A stretch of 64,000 nucleotides of DNA from assembly GCF_009833085.1 (NCBI RefSeq), contig NZ_QRBZ01000023.1, positions 1-64,000 of the forward strand, read 5' to 3'. The stretch is from Nitrosomonas oligotropha (GTDB lineage Bacteria; Pseudomonadota; Gammaproteobacteria; Burkholderiales; Nitrosomonadaceae). The translations under genes were made by a program, and so were the position numbers. Position 1 is the first letter of the stretch. Each line of letters starts with the position of its first letter. Positions 19,387 through 28,404 of this stretch are shown here, piece by piece. The notes below the pieces were generated by a model. That model saw only the letters and a list, made by a program, of their open reading frames with translations, made no database searches and was not told the origin of the DNA.

Positions 19387-22300
19387 CTATCTCAGGCTTT
19401 CCGCCATTGCCGGCAGTTCCAAATAGAAGGTTGCGCCTTCACCCGGCGTGCTGTGCGCCCATACCCGCCCTCCCATGCGTTGCATAGCTTTCTTGACCAA
19501 AGCCAGACCGATCCCGGTACCCGGGTAATCTTCCAGCCGATGGAGCCGTTCGAAAATCTCGAAGATGCGCTGATTATACTTCATGTCAAAACCGATACCA
19601 TTATCGCGAACCGACAAGATCACATGCTGATTATCCCGGTCAGCGCCAAACTCGATACGCGGATGAGCCGCGTGCTGGCTGAACTTGATCGCATTCTCCA
19701 GCAGATTGCGCAGCACCAGCGCCAAGCCGTCGCGATCGCCATTGACCATCAATAGCGGCAAATCGCAAATGACTTCGATCTGCCGCGCGGCAATCTCGCC
19801 GCCACACTCGGCAATCACCCGCTGAGTCAATGCCGTCAGATCGAGCACTTGCGATTCCAGTTTGCGCCGCTCCATGCGTGAATAAGCCAGTAAATCATCG
19901 ATCAACTCATTCATGCGCGTGACGCCCGCGCGCAGGTTGGTGATGAATAAACGCCCTTCGTCATCCAATCGATCGGAATAATCCTCTTCCAGCAAACGGC
20001 TATAACCTTCGACACCGCGCAGCGGCGCTTTCAGATCATGCGAAACGGAATACACGAAGCTTTCCAGTGACTGATTCAGCGTATTTAATTCGGCGGTGCG
20101 CTCCGCAACCCGTTTTTCCAGATCTGCATTCAGTTGCTGCAATGCCGCTTCAGCCTGCTTCCGGTAAGTGATATCCTCGGTAAACATCGCAATTCCGCCG
20201 ATTGCGCCACCGGCCTGATACCAGGGCCGCACTTCCCAACGCAGCCATTGCACACTGCCATCCGCCCGCACAAAACGATCCTCGTCGGCGCGGATGACTT
20301 CACCGGCCAGGCAACGACGATGGATAACTTTCCACTCCTCGCCGATCTCCGGAAACACATCGTAATGACATACCCCCAATAAATCACCATCACCCATGTT
20401 GTAATCGTTACGCCAGCGTTGACTGAAAGCCAGATAGCGCATGTCCCGGTCGAACATGGCCAATGAGGCTGGCGCGTGCTCAATGAACAACTTGAGCCGC
20501 TCTTTGTTTTCCTGCAACGCCATTTCGCCCAGCTTGCGCTCGGTAATATCCTGCACGGTGCCTTGCAGTGCCGCAATCCGGCCATCGGCATCCCGCACCG
20601 CTTCGCCGCGCGCGGTGATCCAGCAGCGACAACCGTCCGCACGGACCACTTCCGCATCGCATTCATAAGCAAGTCCCTCGGTCGAACATTTTTCCACCGC
20701 CGCCGCAAGATCGTTCCAGCTTTCCGCGGTGAAATACTGTGCAACTTCCTGGTAACTCGCCGGTGGCAGGTCAATGGCACGGCCGTAGATGCGGTAAATT
20801 TCTTCCGACCAAGTATTTTCGCCTGTGCCGACATCCCATTTCCAGTGGCCGAAATGCGCGATACGTTTGGCTTGCTTAAGACTGGCTTCAATTTCCTTGC
20901 GGCTCTGAATATCTTCAATGACGGCAATGAAGTAATCGGGAGCGCCATCCGGTTTGCGCACTAAAGATACATTGAGATTGATCCAGATCACGCGGCCGTC
21001 CTTGCGAATATAGCGTTTCTCCATTGCATACGCAGTGATCTCACCGCTCAGCGCGCGCCTTACGTTATCGATGTCCGCTTCCAGATCATCGGGATAGGTG
21101 ACATCCTGAAATGTCAGCGCCATCAATTCATCCTGACTGTAACCCAAGATAGCGCAGAGCTTGTGATTGACACGCAACCAATTGCCTTCCAGCGAAACAA
21201 TCGAAATCCCGGCAGCGGCTTGTTCAAAAGTAGCCTGAAATCGTGCTTCGCTCTGCCGCAGCTGCTCTCTGACACGCTGCCTTTCGAGCACCAGCTTATC
21301 GACACGCACCAGGAGCTGATTCACGGTAAAAGGCTTGTTCAGATAATCCTGCACGCCGGATTTCAGCAGATTGACGCAAAGATCGTCATCGGCTTTGGCG
21401 GTCAGCATAATGATGGGCACGCCCTCCAGTTCCGCATGCTGGCGTATTTGCCGCACCATGTGCTCGCCACCCATCACCGGCATCATCACGTCGGAAAGGA
21501 TCAAATCGGGTATCAGCTTCAGCGCCTGCTCCAACCCTTCACGGCCATCGAAAGCGCTGGCTACGCGGTAGTGCGGCTGCAACATGTCGGCAATGAAACG
21601 ATTCATATCCGCATTGTCTTCAACCACCAGAACCAATGGCAGATGGTTAGAGGTTACCGTTAGCGGCGACGGGGTTCGTTGCGCGCGGCTTTGTAGTTCA
21701 TCCATGACTTCATGCACAATGATCTCGTCCAGGGAAACCGCTGCATCCCGAAGCGCCGAACCGGCTGGCGCGGCGCGCGGTAGCGTGATCCGGAATAATG
21801 CGCCGCCACCCGGCGATTCCTCGAGTTCGAGCTGGCCGTGCAGCAAATCGGCGAAATCCTTGACGATAGCCAGCCCCAAGCCGGTGCCGCCATGCTGCCG
21901 GGTTACGCTGTTTTCCACTTGGGTGAAGCGTTCAAACACGTGCGCACGCATTTCCGCCGGTATGCCGGGACCATTGTCCTGCACTTCGATCCGTGCGCAC
22001 GCTTCAGTTATAACAAGCCGGACGGAAATACAACCTTTATCCTGCGTGAACTTGAATGCGTTTGATAGCAGATTGAGCAGGATGCGTTGCAGCTTTTCAC
22101 TGTCGCTCTCGACCACGCAGGCCTCCGGAGAGATGACCTGGAACGCGATAGCGCGCTCCTGCGCCAGCAATTCAAAGTAACTTGCCGTAACTCGCACCAG
22201 CTCCGCCAAATCGAACCGCGCCCAAAAAACCGGCATGCGCCCTGCCTCAAGCTTAGCCGCATCGAGCAAATCGGTGACATGGCGGTAAAGAATGCGTGCG

Positions 22301-23037
22301 TTACGCAGCATCAATCCGGTTTCATGACGCTCTTCCGCTGAAGCATTGCTGCCGGTGAGCCAGCGCATGCGGCTTTCCAGCGGCGCGATAATCAGCGTAA
22401 GCGGTGTGCGCAGTTCATGGCTGATATTGGCAAAAAACTGCGATTTAAGGTGATCCAGTTCAGTCAGGCGCTGGTTCATCTGTTCCAATTCTTCCATCGC
22501 CGTCTTCAAGGCGCGATTCGCTTTCTTTACTTCAGCCGCGCGCTGCATGATCTCCGCTTCCATGCGCTGCGCACGCGCTTCTACTTTGTTCAAGTGCTGC
22601 GCATCGTCATTGTCATGGCGGACAACAAACTCGGTCACGTCTTCCGCATGATGCAGAATATAGGTAACCCGGCCCTCTGCATCCAACACCGGCGTATTGA
22701 CCGGACTCCAGTATTTGACTTCGAAACCTCCACTGCCATCACGCAAGGGAATATCGTACTTTTGCACGCTCATGACATCCGCGCGTTTTTTACTGAGCAC
22801 ATGATTCAGCGAAGTGCGCAAATCTCTGACACTGGCGCAAGCAGGATCGTCCGGATTATCGGGAAAAATCTCAAACAAACCATGACCGACAATCGCATCA
22901 CGTTCGGTACGCGTCATTTCTACGTACTTGTTGTTTACCGCGGCAATGGTAAAAGCGGAGTCCGCCCGGAGGAGCAAATAAGGATACGGGCTTACTTCAA
23001 ATAACTGCTGATACGGTGGAATTTCAGGCATGGACAT
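19387..23037 (-). CDS. Double-kinase hybrid sensor histidine kinase, 1216 aa
   Basis: This large soluble multi-sensor kinase has no membrane segments. The order of domains is: PAS (about 10-130), coiled coil, HisKA with NISHELRTPL and His207, HATPase ending about 415 with DNGPGIPAEM and GGTGLGLAIV, receiver (about 455-570) with the acceptor Asp516 in ILSDVMMPVMGG, three PAS/PAC domains (about 585-960), then a second HisKA with SVSHDLKAPL and His1000 and a second HATPase (DNGIGFDMKY, GTGIGLALVK). Two complete kinase cores flanking a receiver imply an internal phosphorelay or two separate inputs. It is first in a three-gene operon. The ATG at 23037 and another at 23031 are both plausible starts. 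Confidence 0.9.
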   Translation of the reverse strand: MSMPEIPPYQQLFEVSPYPYLLLRADSAFTIAAVNNKYVEMTRTERDAIVGHGLFEIFPDNPDDPACASVRDLRTSLNHVLSKKRADVMSVQKYDIPLRDGSGGFEVKYWSPVNTPVLDAEGRVTYILHHAEDVTEFVVRHDNDDAQHLNKVEARAQRMEAEIMQRAAEVKKANRALKTAMEELEQMNQRLTELDHLKSQFFANISHELRTPLTLIIAPLESRMRWLTGSNASAEERHETGLMLRNARILYRHVTDLLDAAKLEAGRMPVFWARFDLAELVRVTASYFELLAQERAIAFQVISPEACVVESDSEKLQRILLNLLSNAFKFTQDKGCISVRLVITEACARIEVQDNGPGIPAEMRAHVFERFTQVENSVTRQHGGTGLGLAIVKDFADLLHGQLELEESPGGGALFRITLPRAAPAGSALRDAAVSLDEIIVHEVMDELQSRAQRTPSPLTVTSNHLPLVLVVEDNADMNRFIADMLQPHYRVASAFDGREGLEQALKLIPDLILSDVMMPVMGGEHMVRQIRQHAELEGVPIIMLTAKADDDLCVNLLKSGVQDYLNKPFTVNQLLVRVDKLVLERQRVREQLRQSEARFQATFEQAAAGISIVSLEGNWLRVNHKLCAILGYSQDELMALTFQDVTYPDDLEADIDNVRRALSGEITAYAMEKRYIRKDGRVIWINLNVSLVRKPDGAPDYFIAVIEDIQSRKEIEASLKQAKRIAHFGHWKWDVGTGENTWSEEIYRIYGRAIDLPPASYQEVAQYFTAESWNDLAAAVEKCSTEGLAYECDAEVVRADGCRCWITARGEAVRDADGRIAALQGTVQDITERKLGEMALQENKERLKLFIEHAPASLAMFDRDMRYLAFSQRWRNDYNMGDGDLLGVCHYDVFPEIGEEWKVIHRRCLAGEVIRADEDRFVRADGSVQWLRWEVRPWYQAGGAIGGIAMFTEDITYRKQAEAALQQLNADLEKRVAERTAELNTLNQSLESFVYSVSHDLKAPLRGVEGYSRLLEEDYSDRLDDEGRLFITNLRAGVTRMNELIDDLLAYSRMERRKLESQVLDLTALTQRVIAECGGEIAARQIEVICDLPLLMVNGDRDGLALVLRNLLENAIKFSQHAAHPRIEFGADRDNQHVILSVRDNGIGFDMKYNQRIFEIFERLHRLEDYPGTGIGLALVKKAMQRMGGRVWAHSTPGEGATFYLELPAMAESLR

Positions 23038-23234
23038 CTCACATTATTATTAAGTGATCAGCAATTATTGGAAGGCACACTATAAGGATATGATTTCTAC
23101 TTAACAAGTCAGATTTTGCCAGTAGGATTTTTATTACGGAAAACTAAATCGATGGATGCAAGTTTCCCGGCTTAGGCACAGGATTTGTATAAAACAAACC
23201 CATCCTGTATGTTTAAGTCTTTCCCACGAATCTT

Positions 23235-24689
23235 ATGCCAATCATCGTGTCACCTATGGAAAAAGCACGGCAAAACAGAAATCAGCAATCGACCAGCAAA
23301 GCCGCTGCCGGTCATGTCTCACAGCAAAAGAATGAAAACCGCGGCATGCCGGAATTTACCGACAACCGGCCCGAAGCGGCCGCGCAAAGACGGTTGATCG
23401 AAACGATAAACAATAGCCCGAAAGCACGAGCAGCGGCGCAGCTCAAGACGATCATGCGCAATTCATCCAATTCGAAACAAGCCGCGCAACGCGCTACAGC
23501 CATTAAACACGAAGCCGGTTCGATTAAGTTCGGCATGCCGCAGGAAGAACAATTGGTGGGGAAGAAAATGGAGGCGGAACTGGATGCTGCCGATCCGGTA
23601 ATCGGCACCGCCACCGGAACGCAATGGACATGGACGCGGCGCATGCGCAATCTGTTTCGAGGAGCGGGTGTAGTCCGGGGGCACCTGCTCAATCATGATT
23701 TAGGCGGGCATGCCATCCCCGAAAACTTGTATCCGATTTCCACCAAAGCAAACTCCGATCACTCGGCGCACATTGAACAGCCTGTCAAGAAACTGCTCAA
23801 TGAAGCAGCTGACGATATCAAGAAAAACAACAGTGGACATCTGATCAAAGACGTAAAAACGCATTACGTCAACTACTCTGTAACGGTGGCCGAGGACAAA
23901 ACCGACGATCCGACCAAAGCAACTTTCAAATGCGCCTTTGGTGTCGGCAACAACCCGAAAACACAACAGGATGTCCGCTCCGAACTGGATGTTGACAAAG
24001 ACCGGTATAGCGCATCGGCGGGGTTGATCCCCGGACAAAGCAAAGTGACACCCTTGGCTGGCTGGGCGCATACCGGCAAATTTCAACCGGGAAAAACAGC
24101 CATTGATACCACCAAAATCAGCGCCACAATTCCCGGTAAGTTGTCTAGTGTACCGAAACCGGAGTTGGTCAAAGGCAGTGCACCCAACTATCAACTGATG
24201 CTTGAATCTCTATTAGTCTGGGATTCCAAGATAGCAGAACGGACAGCGCACACCACCACATTCGCCACATACCGGGTAGACCAAGGCCCGGTCCAAAAAC
24301 ACTTGCTCGCACTCAAATCGTTTTGCGACGATCTTGAAGATATCGGCGCCGGTCTCAGCCAAGCGAATTTACCGGCCATTGAAAATATCTTAATGGACGC
24401 CACTAAAGCAGCTGCAAAAAGTATCTCGCCGCTTAAATTACCGCGCAGCGCAATGAGGCAGCCTTACAAAAAAATCGCAGCGAAGGCCAAAAACGATATG
24501 CATTTACTTTATGTTTATTACGCGATCAAAACTGCGCAACCCAATGTCAGCGTCAAAGATATCAAAGGAATCCTGCAAGCCAATTTCGCTTCAAGTACCA
24601 ATAAAAAGGAAGTAGTACTTGCGCTGCGAAAATTAGAGGATCTTAAGTTGGTTCAACTTAAGAAGGGAAAAGGATGGAATACAGTGTAA
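23235..24689 (+). CDS. Candidate eCIS cargo protein with nuclease-like motif, 484 aa
   Basis: The N-terminal 100 residues are basic, Ala/Gln-rich and disordered, and contain PEFTDNRPEAAAQRRLIETI followed by NNSPKARAAAQLK. This D-N-R-P-E-A-x-A-Q-[RK] leader is a hallmark of eCIS-associated toxin and DUF4157-type proteins and likely serves packaging. The middle has RGHLLNHDLGG (His150-Gly158), then ENLYPIS and KANSDHSAHIE. The His/Asn/Gly-rich pattern resembles nuclease-type toxin folds; catalysis is inference. The last 100 residues look like a helical, winged-helix-like domain. It is the only plus-strand gene in the eCIS island and faces the 286-residue gene. ATG codons at 23235 and 23256 are both possible, neither with a good Shine-Dalgarno. 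Confidence 0.75.
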   Translation: MPIIVSPMEKARQNRNQQSTSKAAAGHVSQQKNENRGMPEFTDNRPEAAAQRRLIETINNSPKARAAAQLKTIMRNSSNSKQAAQRATAIKHEAGSIKFGMPQEEQLVGKKMEAELDAADPVIGTATGTQWTWTRRMRNLFRGAGVVRGHLLNHDLGGHAIPENLYPISTKANSDHSAHIEQPVKKLLNEAADDIKKNNSGHLIKDVKTHYVNYSVTVAEDKTDDPTKATFKCAFGVGNNPKTQQDVRSELDVDKDRYSASAGLIPGQSKVTPLAGWAHTGKFQPGKTAIDTTKISATIPGKLSSVPKPELVKGSAPNYQLMLESLLVWDSKIAERTAHTTTFATYRVDQGPVQKHLLALKSFCDDLEDIGAGLSQANLPAIENILMDATKAAAKSISPLKLPRSAMRQPYKKIAAKAKNDMHLLYVYYAIKTAQPNVSVKDIKGILQANFASSTNKKEVVLALRKLEDLKLVQLKKGKGWNTV

Positions 24690-24737
24690 GCAAACCGGTT
24701 CCAATCGGACCGAACGATCATTATCGTGGCGCGCTCA

Positions 24738-25598
24738 TTAACTGATATAAATCTCCGAAACCTGCTCTATCTTTCCTGCCATCAAGTCACCGTGCACTTG
24801 CTCCACACTGGCATTCGGCAGGCGCTTGACCAGTATTCGATCTCCCATGCCGGTGGATTCCTTCAATTGCAGACGCTGATGAGGTTGTTCATGCAGCGGA
24901 ATGGCTTTGGACGATAGCAATTGAACCGCTTCACGATTTCCAGGCAGCAGGGTGCTCCCCAAGTTTTCAAACTGCAGGGCATTGTCCAAATCCGCGATGA
25001 ACACATTGCGCTTGGATAAATCGCCAAGTATGTAGTATTTCCAGTACGTCTGATTGGTGGTGAAACGGATATAGAACTTGCGTGCGGCGGCATCCAGGTT
25101 TTCCGAGCACAATCCTTCCGCTCCGGCAGTAATGCTGACTCGCACAATAAACACCGGCTTGACCAGATAGTCCTTGCGCTCCAGTATTTCCGGCAAGGGA
25201 TCGGTTGTCAGCTTCAGCCAAGCATCCGCGGCGGCATGCGCATCCGGATGCAGCATTTGTTTATCCGCCGCATCCCGGGTGACTTGTTGCGTATCGAAAA
25301 AAAGAATCGCATCGTCGGGCGGCGCGCCGGGAGCGGTATAGCGGAAGAAGTTGTTGTCCTTGGAAAAAACCTTAAAAGTCAGCACCAAGTCGTCTTCCGC
25401 ATGAAGACGCAGGATATTGATTTTTTCTTCGTCAAAATAAACGGCAATGCCACTTTCCGATGATTTGAGCAGCAGACCCGCTCTTCTCAATGACACCGCG
25501 CACGATTCGCTGGGAACGAATTCCAGGTTTTTGCACAGCTGCCCGGAGAAATAATCATGTTCAACAGTCACATTGACGAGTAAACGATAAGCACCCAT
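24738..25598 (-). CDS. Unknown eCIS-island protein, 286 aa
   Basis: I do not recognise a family. The protein starts MGAYRLLVNVTVEHDYFSGQ and is soluble, mixed alpha/beta, with no signal peptide or membrane segments. The first 110 residues alternate short hydrophobic strands with charged turns. The central part contains VRVSITAGAEGLCSENLDAA followed by RKFYIRFTTNQTYWKYYILG and ends with an Ile/Ser tail. It lies 54 nt downstream of the Pvc16-like gene, in the same direction, and converges with the cargo candidate. Its placement suggests a particle accessory component (cap, fibre, adaptor) or a cargo-loading factor; this is inferred from context only. Confidence 0.55.
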   Translation of the reverse strand: MGAYRLLVNVTVEHDYFSGQLCKNLEFVPSESCAVSLRRAGLLLKSSESGIAVYFDEEKINILRLHAEDDLVLTFKVFSKDNNFFRYTAPGAPPDDAILFFDTQQVTRDAADKQMLHPDAHAAADAWLKLTTDPLPEILERKDYLVKPVFIVRVSITAGAEGLCSENLDAAARKFYIRFTTNQTYWKYYILGDLSKRNVFIADLDNALQFENLGSTLLPGNREAVQLLSSKAIPLHEQPHQRLQLKESTGMGDRILVKRLPNASVEQVHGDLMAGKIEQVSEIYIS

Positions 25599-25652
25599 AT
25601 TCCGCTCAATCTATGGTTATTTTCCAGATCAACCCAACCCATTCCTGAAACA

Positions 25653-26222
25653 CTATTGCACCGTCGGCTTCGGTTCGCCCACAACCGGGATACGGCCAAC
25701 CACATCCTCGTTATCGAAGGCCACCATGCGCACCTTATACAGGATGGATGGCAAATACTTACCGCCCAATGAACCCCATAAGTTACTGAGATCCTGAATT
25801 GAAAGATTTTCGATGTCCAGGATCAGCTTTTCGATGCGGTCGTCCATCTCGGGCGCTGTCTGATGATTGATCACATGATTCTTCTGAAAAAAAATGATCG
25901 TGCTGGATAAAAATTTCAGCGCTTCGGGATAATTATTGCCGGTAAAATTCGCCGCCATCATCAGGTGCAAATTGAAATAGAGCGGCACGCTGCTCTGCAC
26001 CCCCCGCTCGCCCACTTCATGCGCGCTGATTTGCCGGAACGGCACGGAATCTTTCTCGATGTTCACCAAGAAAACAACCAGCTTATTATTGACATTGACC
26101 GCCACCGTACCGTCTATCTCCAATAAATTGGAAACCACCACCACGTCTTCACCCAGATTGTAAGTACGGCGCAAATATTGATTCAGTTGTGTCGCAAGCA
26201 GTTGCACGGCCACGTTGATCAT
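25653..26222 (-). CDS. DUF4255 tail terminator (Pvc16-like), 189 aa
   Basis: The family (Pvc16/Afp16, DUF4255) ends tube and sheath polymerisation at the distal end of the particle. Hallmarks are INVAVQLLATQLNQYLRRTY at the start, then VPLYFNLHLMMAANFTGNNY and the near-C-terminal LWGSLGGKYLPSILYKVRMV, which is the most conserved block of the family. The length fits. In PVC loci this gene is the last one of the structural operon. Here it lies about 10 kb upstream of the sheath gene, separated by the signalling genes and the cargo candidate. No good Shine-Dalgarno is seen before the ATG. Confidence 0.88.
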   Translation of the reverse strand: MINVAVQLLATQLNQYLRRTYNLGEDVVVVSNLLEIDGTVAVNVNNKLVVFLVNIEKDSVPFRQISAHEVGERGVQSSVPLYFNLHLMMAANFTGNNYPEALKFLSSTIIFFQKNHVINHQTAPEMDDRIEKLILDIENLSIQDLSNLWGSLGGKYLPSILYKVRMVAFDNEDVVGRIPVVGEPKPTVQ

Positions 26223-26381
26223 AATGGATATCGATAAACCTTGTTATGGGTGAATAAGGCGAGCTGTTACTGAACGAATCAACCGGCTGAAGGCGCATAC
26301 AATACCTCCGCTTTTCAAGCACGAATGTACTGGAAGCCCGTTTCACTGTCAAACACACGCCCACCCGGCATTCCGTGCGGT

Positions 26382-26732
26382 TTACAGCGCTGCAACCGTC
26401 CATTCGGGAACTTCGGCGCCCTTCGATAGCAAGCGGAACGGCATTCCGCCGGGTTTGAGAAAGGGGGGCATTTGCGCATCCTTGCGGATACACCCGTTGC
26501 CCTCGCACTGCAAGACGATGTAAGCACAGCGATGCCCCCAATTGGCCTTGGGTTCAAGATCGACAAACACAATCTGCGCCTCCCAGGGAGTATCAATCAG
26601 CGCATCTCCGGCGTGAATTCTGGCTCCGGCATGCGCAATCTCGCGGCTCAGATAGACGATCGCGTTGGATAACGTTTCATCGTCAAAGACCGCTCTGACA
26701 CGCTCGAAAATGCCCTGATCGGATGCTCTCAT
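26382..26732 (-). CDS. Unknown small protein coupled to the caspase-like protease, 116 aa
   Basis: I do not recognise a family. It starts MRASDQGIFERVRAVFDDET and contains HAGARIHAGDALIDTPWEAQ and a Cys-containing middle (CAYIVLQCEGNGCIRKDAQM). It has no signal peptide or membrane segment. Its ATG overlaps the stop of the protease gene in an ATGA junction, so the two are translated from one message in fixed ratio. Tight coupling is often seen for toxin/inhibitor, protease/substrate or subunit pairs. Which of these applies cannot be told from the sequence. Confidence 0.55.
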   Translation of the reverse strand: MRASDQGIFERVRAVFDDETLSNAIVYLSREIAHAGARIHAGDALIDTPWEAQIVFVDLEPKANWGHRCAYIVLQCEGNGCIRKDAQMPPFLKPGGMPFRLLSKGAEVPEWTVAAL

Positions 26733-28102
26733 CTACCCAGCGTTTTTTTCACCACTTCGCCCAGCGTTGCCCGCAGCTCTTTCTCTTGCGCCGCGGACGC
26801 ATTTTCCAGCTTGCTTTCAATTTCCCTCAACTGCGGCACCAGCTTGGCGTGGACCATATCGTAAAACTCAGGAATCGGTTTGCGCAGGTAATACGGTTGC
26901 AAAACTTCCACCAGCAAACGGCAGTAAATCGGCCAGACGTGCCAGTAGCGCTGCCCGAGGAAACAGTTACCAGCCGCTACCGAGGACCGGCTAAACACCG
27001 GCGTGTCATACGGATCGTGCACCGAATCGGCGTAGTCATGCGCCTCGCGCGCGGAAACCTTGCCGGATCCGTCCGTATCGGGATTGGATGCCAGCGCGCC
27101 GCCATACGGCGTATGCCCCGCCATTGCAGCAATCCAATCGCGTGCAAACGGATCGAATTGCGCGCCGCCGATCGAGTTATTCAGCTCTAAACAAGCGGAC
27201 GAAACGCTGGTGTAAGTTGCAGTCGATTTCGCCAGAATCGGTGCATTGAAACCACCGGCATGGCACTGCTCCATCATCACCATCATGCAGTAATGTTTCG
27301 GCAGCGTTGCCAGCGTATCGGCAAAATCCGAAGCGAGATAATCAGCTCCGCTGTAGGTGCACAGATAAGATTGTGTGCCGTTGTGACCGCCGTGATTATT
27401 GGTATGGATCAACAGCAGATCGTCCGGTTTTAATTTTGCCTTGAGTGTATTGAAAACCGTATCCAGATCGGCTTTTGTACCCTTACCGTTGACCGGCATC
27501 CGATAGGCGGTCGTGTCTCCCGGCCAGCTGACCACCGGATGCGGATTGCCGCTATAGTTGATCGTACCGTCGTAGTTCAGCACGAAGATATTCGCGGCGG
27601 GAAAACCGTAAATATCGCGCAAGGTACGGTAGAGAAACTCCAGATCGTTGGTGTGCCGGTTGTTCGATGCACCCGAGAACAACACCGCATAACGCTGGCC
27701 TTTCGTCCAACGGATCGGACAACGCAGCCACGGTAGAACGGGATAGTAGATCTCAGGCTCAGCGATCTTGATCGGGGTATGAAACGGTTGAAAAGTCTTC
27801 GGAATATCCGCCGTCATGTAAGGCGGAAACTGAGCGCTCACCTCATTGTACAAATCCCCGGTTGCCGCATCGTGCAACAAGTAGCGGCACGGATGCGACC
27901 AGTTGAACAACGGTGCATCGTCCGCGAAAACCATGATGGAATCCCGCTCCAAGGCTATGCGCTGCTTGTACGCCAGAACAACTTCACCCTTTTTGAGCAC
28001 TTGGTTTTCGATATGGAGATTGGTGTTACGCGCAGCTTGCCAAGACAGATTACTGACAATGCCGGATTTAATTTTGCTGATTAATGCAGAATCTTTTGCC
28101 AT
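26729..28102 (-). CDS. Caspase/legumain-like cysteine protease (clan CD), 457 aa
   Basis: Residues about 150-330 form a caspase-hemoglobinase fold. The entry strand is RYAVLFSGASNN, the catalytic His237 lies in LLIHTNNHGGHNG, and the catalytic Cys280 in MMVMMEQCHAGGF. Spacing and the H-G-G and Q-C-H-A-G-G motifs match clan CD peptidases of the C13/C14 type. After the core, residues 342-353 read DTDGSGKVSARE, a perfect EF-hand-type calcium loop. The first 130 residues form a separate domain with no clear match. There is no signal peptide. GGGAGG precedes the ATG. It is first in a two-gene unit that leads into the tail terminator gene. It may process cargo, respond to calcium, or itself be a delivered effector; it lacks the DNRPEA leader. 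Confidence 0.8.
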   Translation of the reverse strand: MAKDSALISKIKSGIVSNLSWQAARNTNLHIENQVLKKGEVVLAYKQRIALERDSIMVFADDAPLFNWSHPCRYLLHDAATGDLYNEVSAQFPPYMTADIPKTFQPFHTPIKIAEPEIYYPVLPWLRCPIRWTKGQRYAVLFSGASNNRHTNDLEFLYRTLRDIYGFPAANIFVLNYDGTINYSGNPHPVVSWPGDTTAYRMPVNGKGTKADLDTVFNTLKAKLKPDDLLLIHTNNHGGHNGTQSYLCTYSGADYLASDFADTLATLPKHYCMMVMMEQCHAGGFNAPILAKSTATYTSVSSACLELNNSIGGAQFDPFARDWIAAMAGHTPYGGALASNPDTDGSGKVSAREAHDYADSVHDPYDTPVFSRSSVAAGNCFLGQRYWHVWPIYCRLLVEVLQPYYLRKPIPEFYDMVHAKLVPQLREIESKLENASAAQEKELRATLGEVVKKTLGR

Positions 28103-28404
28103 GATGTGCCTCCCGTGGATAGAAAAAATAGACCTACTTTTTCATCAGAAATAATGCACTCAGAGTTTGATTATCCGCTACGACTGATAAATCGAAACCC
28201 TGTTTCAGTGTGATCCAATCAGCACAAGAAAACAAGACATTTTGATGTGATCCACTACGGCACTCAACAATGAGTTGAGGTGTGAGAATCGGGAATTTAA
28301 GCCGATCAACGAAACACCACGGAAGGTACCCGGCACAATCTGAAACAGCAACGGATGCCAGAGCTACATACTTGTCATTAAAAACAGGGCTTCATCACCC
28401 CATC
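28103..28404. other. 302-bp non-coding gap
   Basis: No convincing gene was found here. It must hold the promoter of the protease operon, since that gene has a good GGGAGG Shine-Dalgarno at its start, and the 3' end of the PII-like transcript. No strong terminator hairpin with a T-run was seen. Confidence 0.5.

Noticed and set aside
26315-26596. Minus-strand frames overlapping the 116-residue gene
   Set aside because: They use the wrong frame; the frame coupled to the protease gene by ATGA is better supported.
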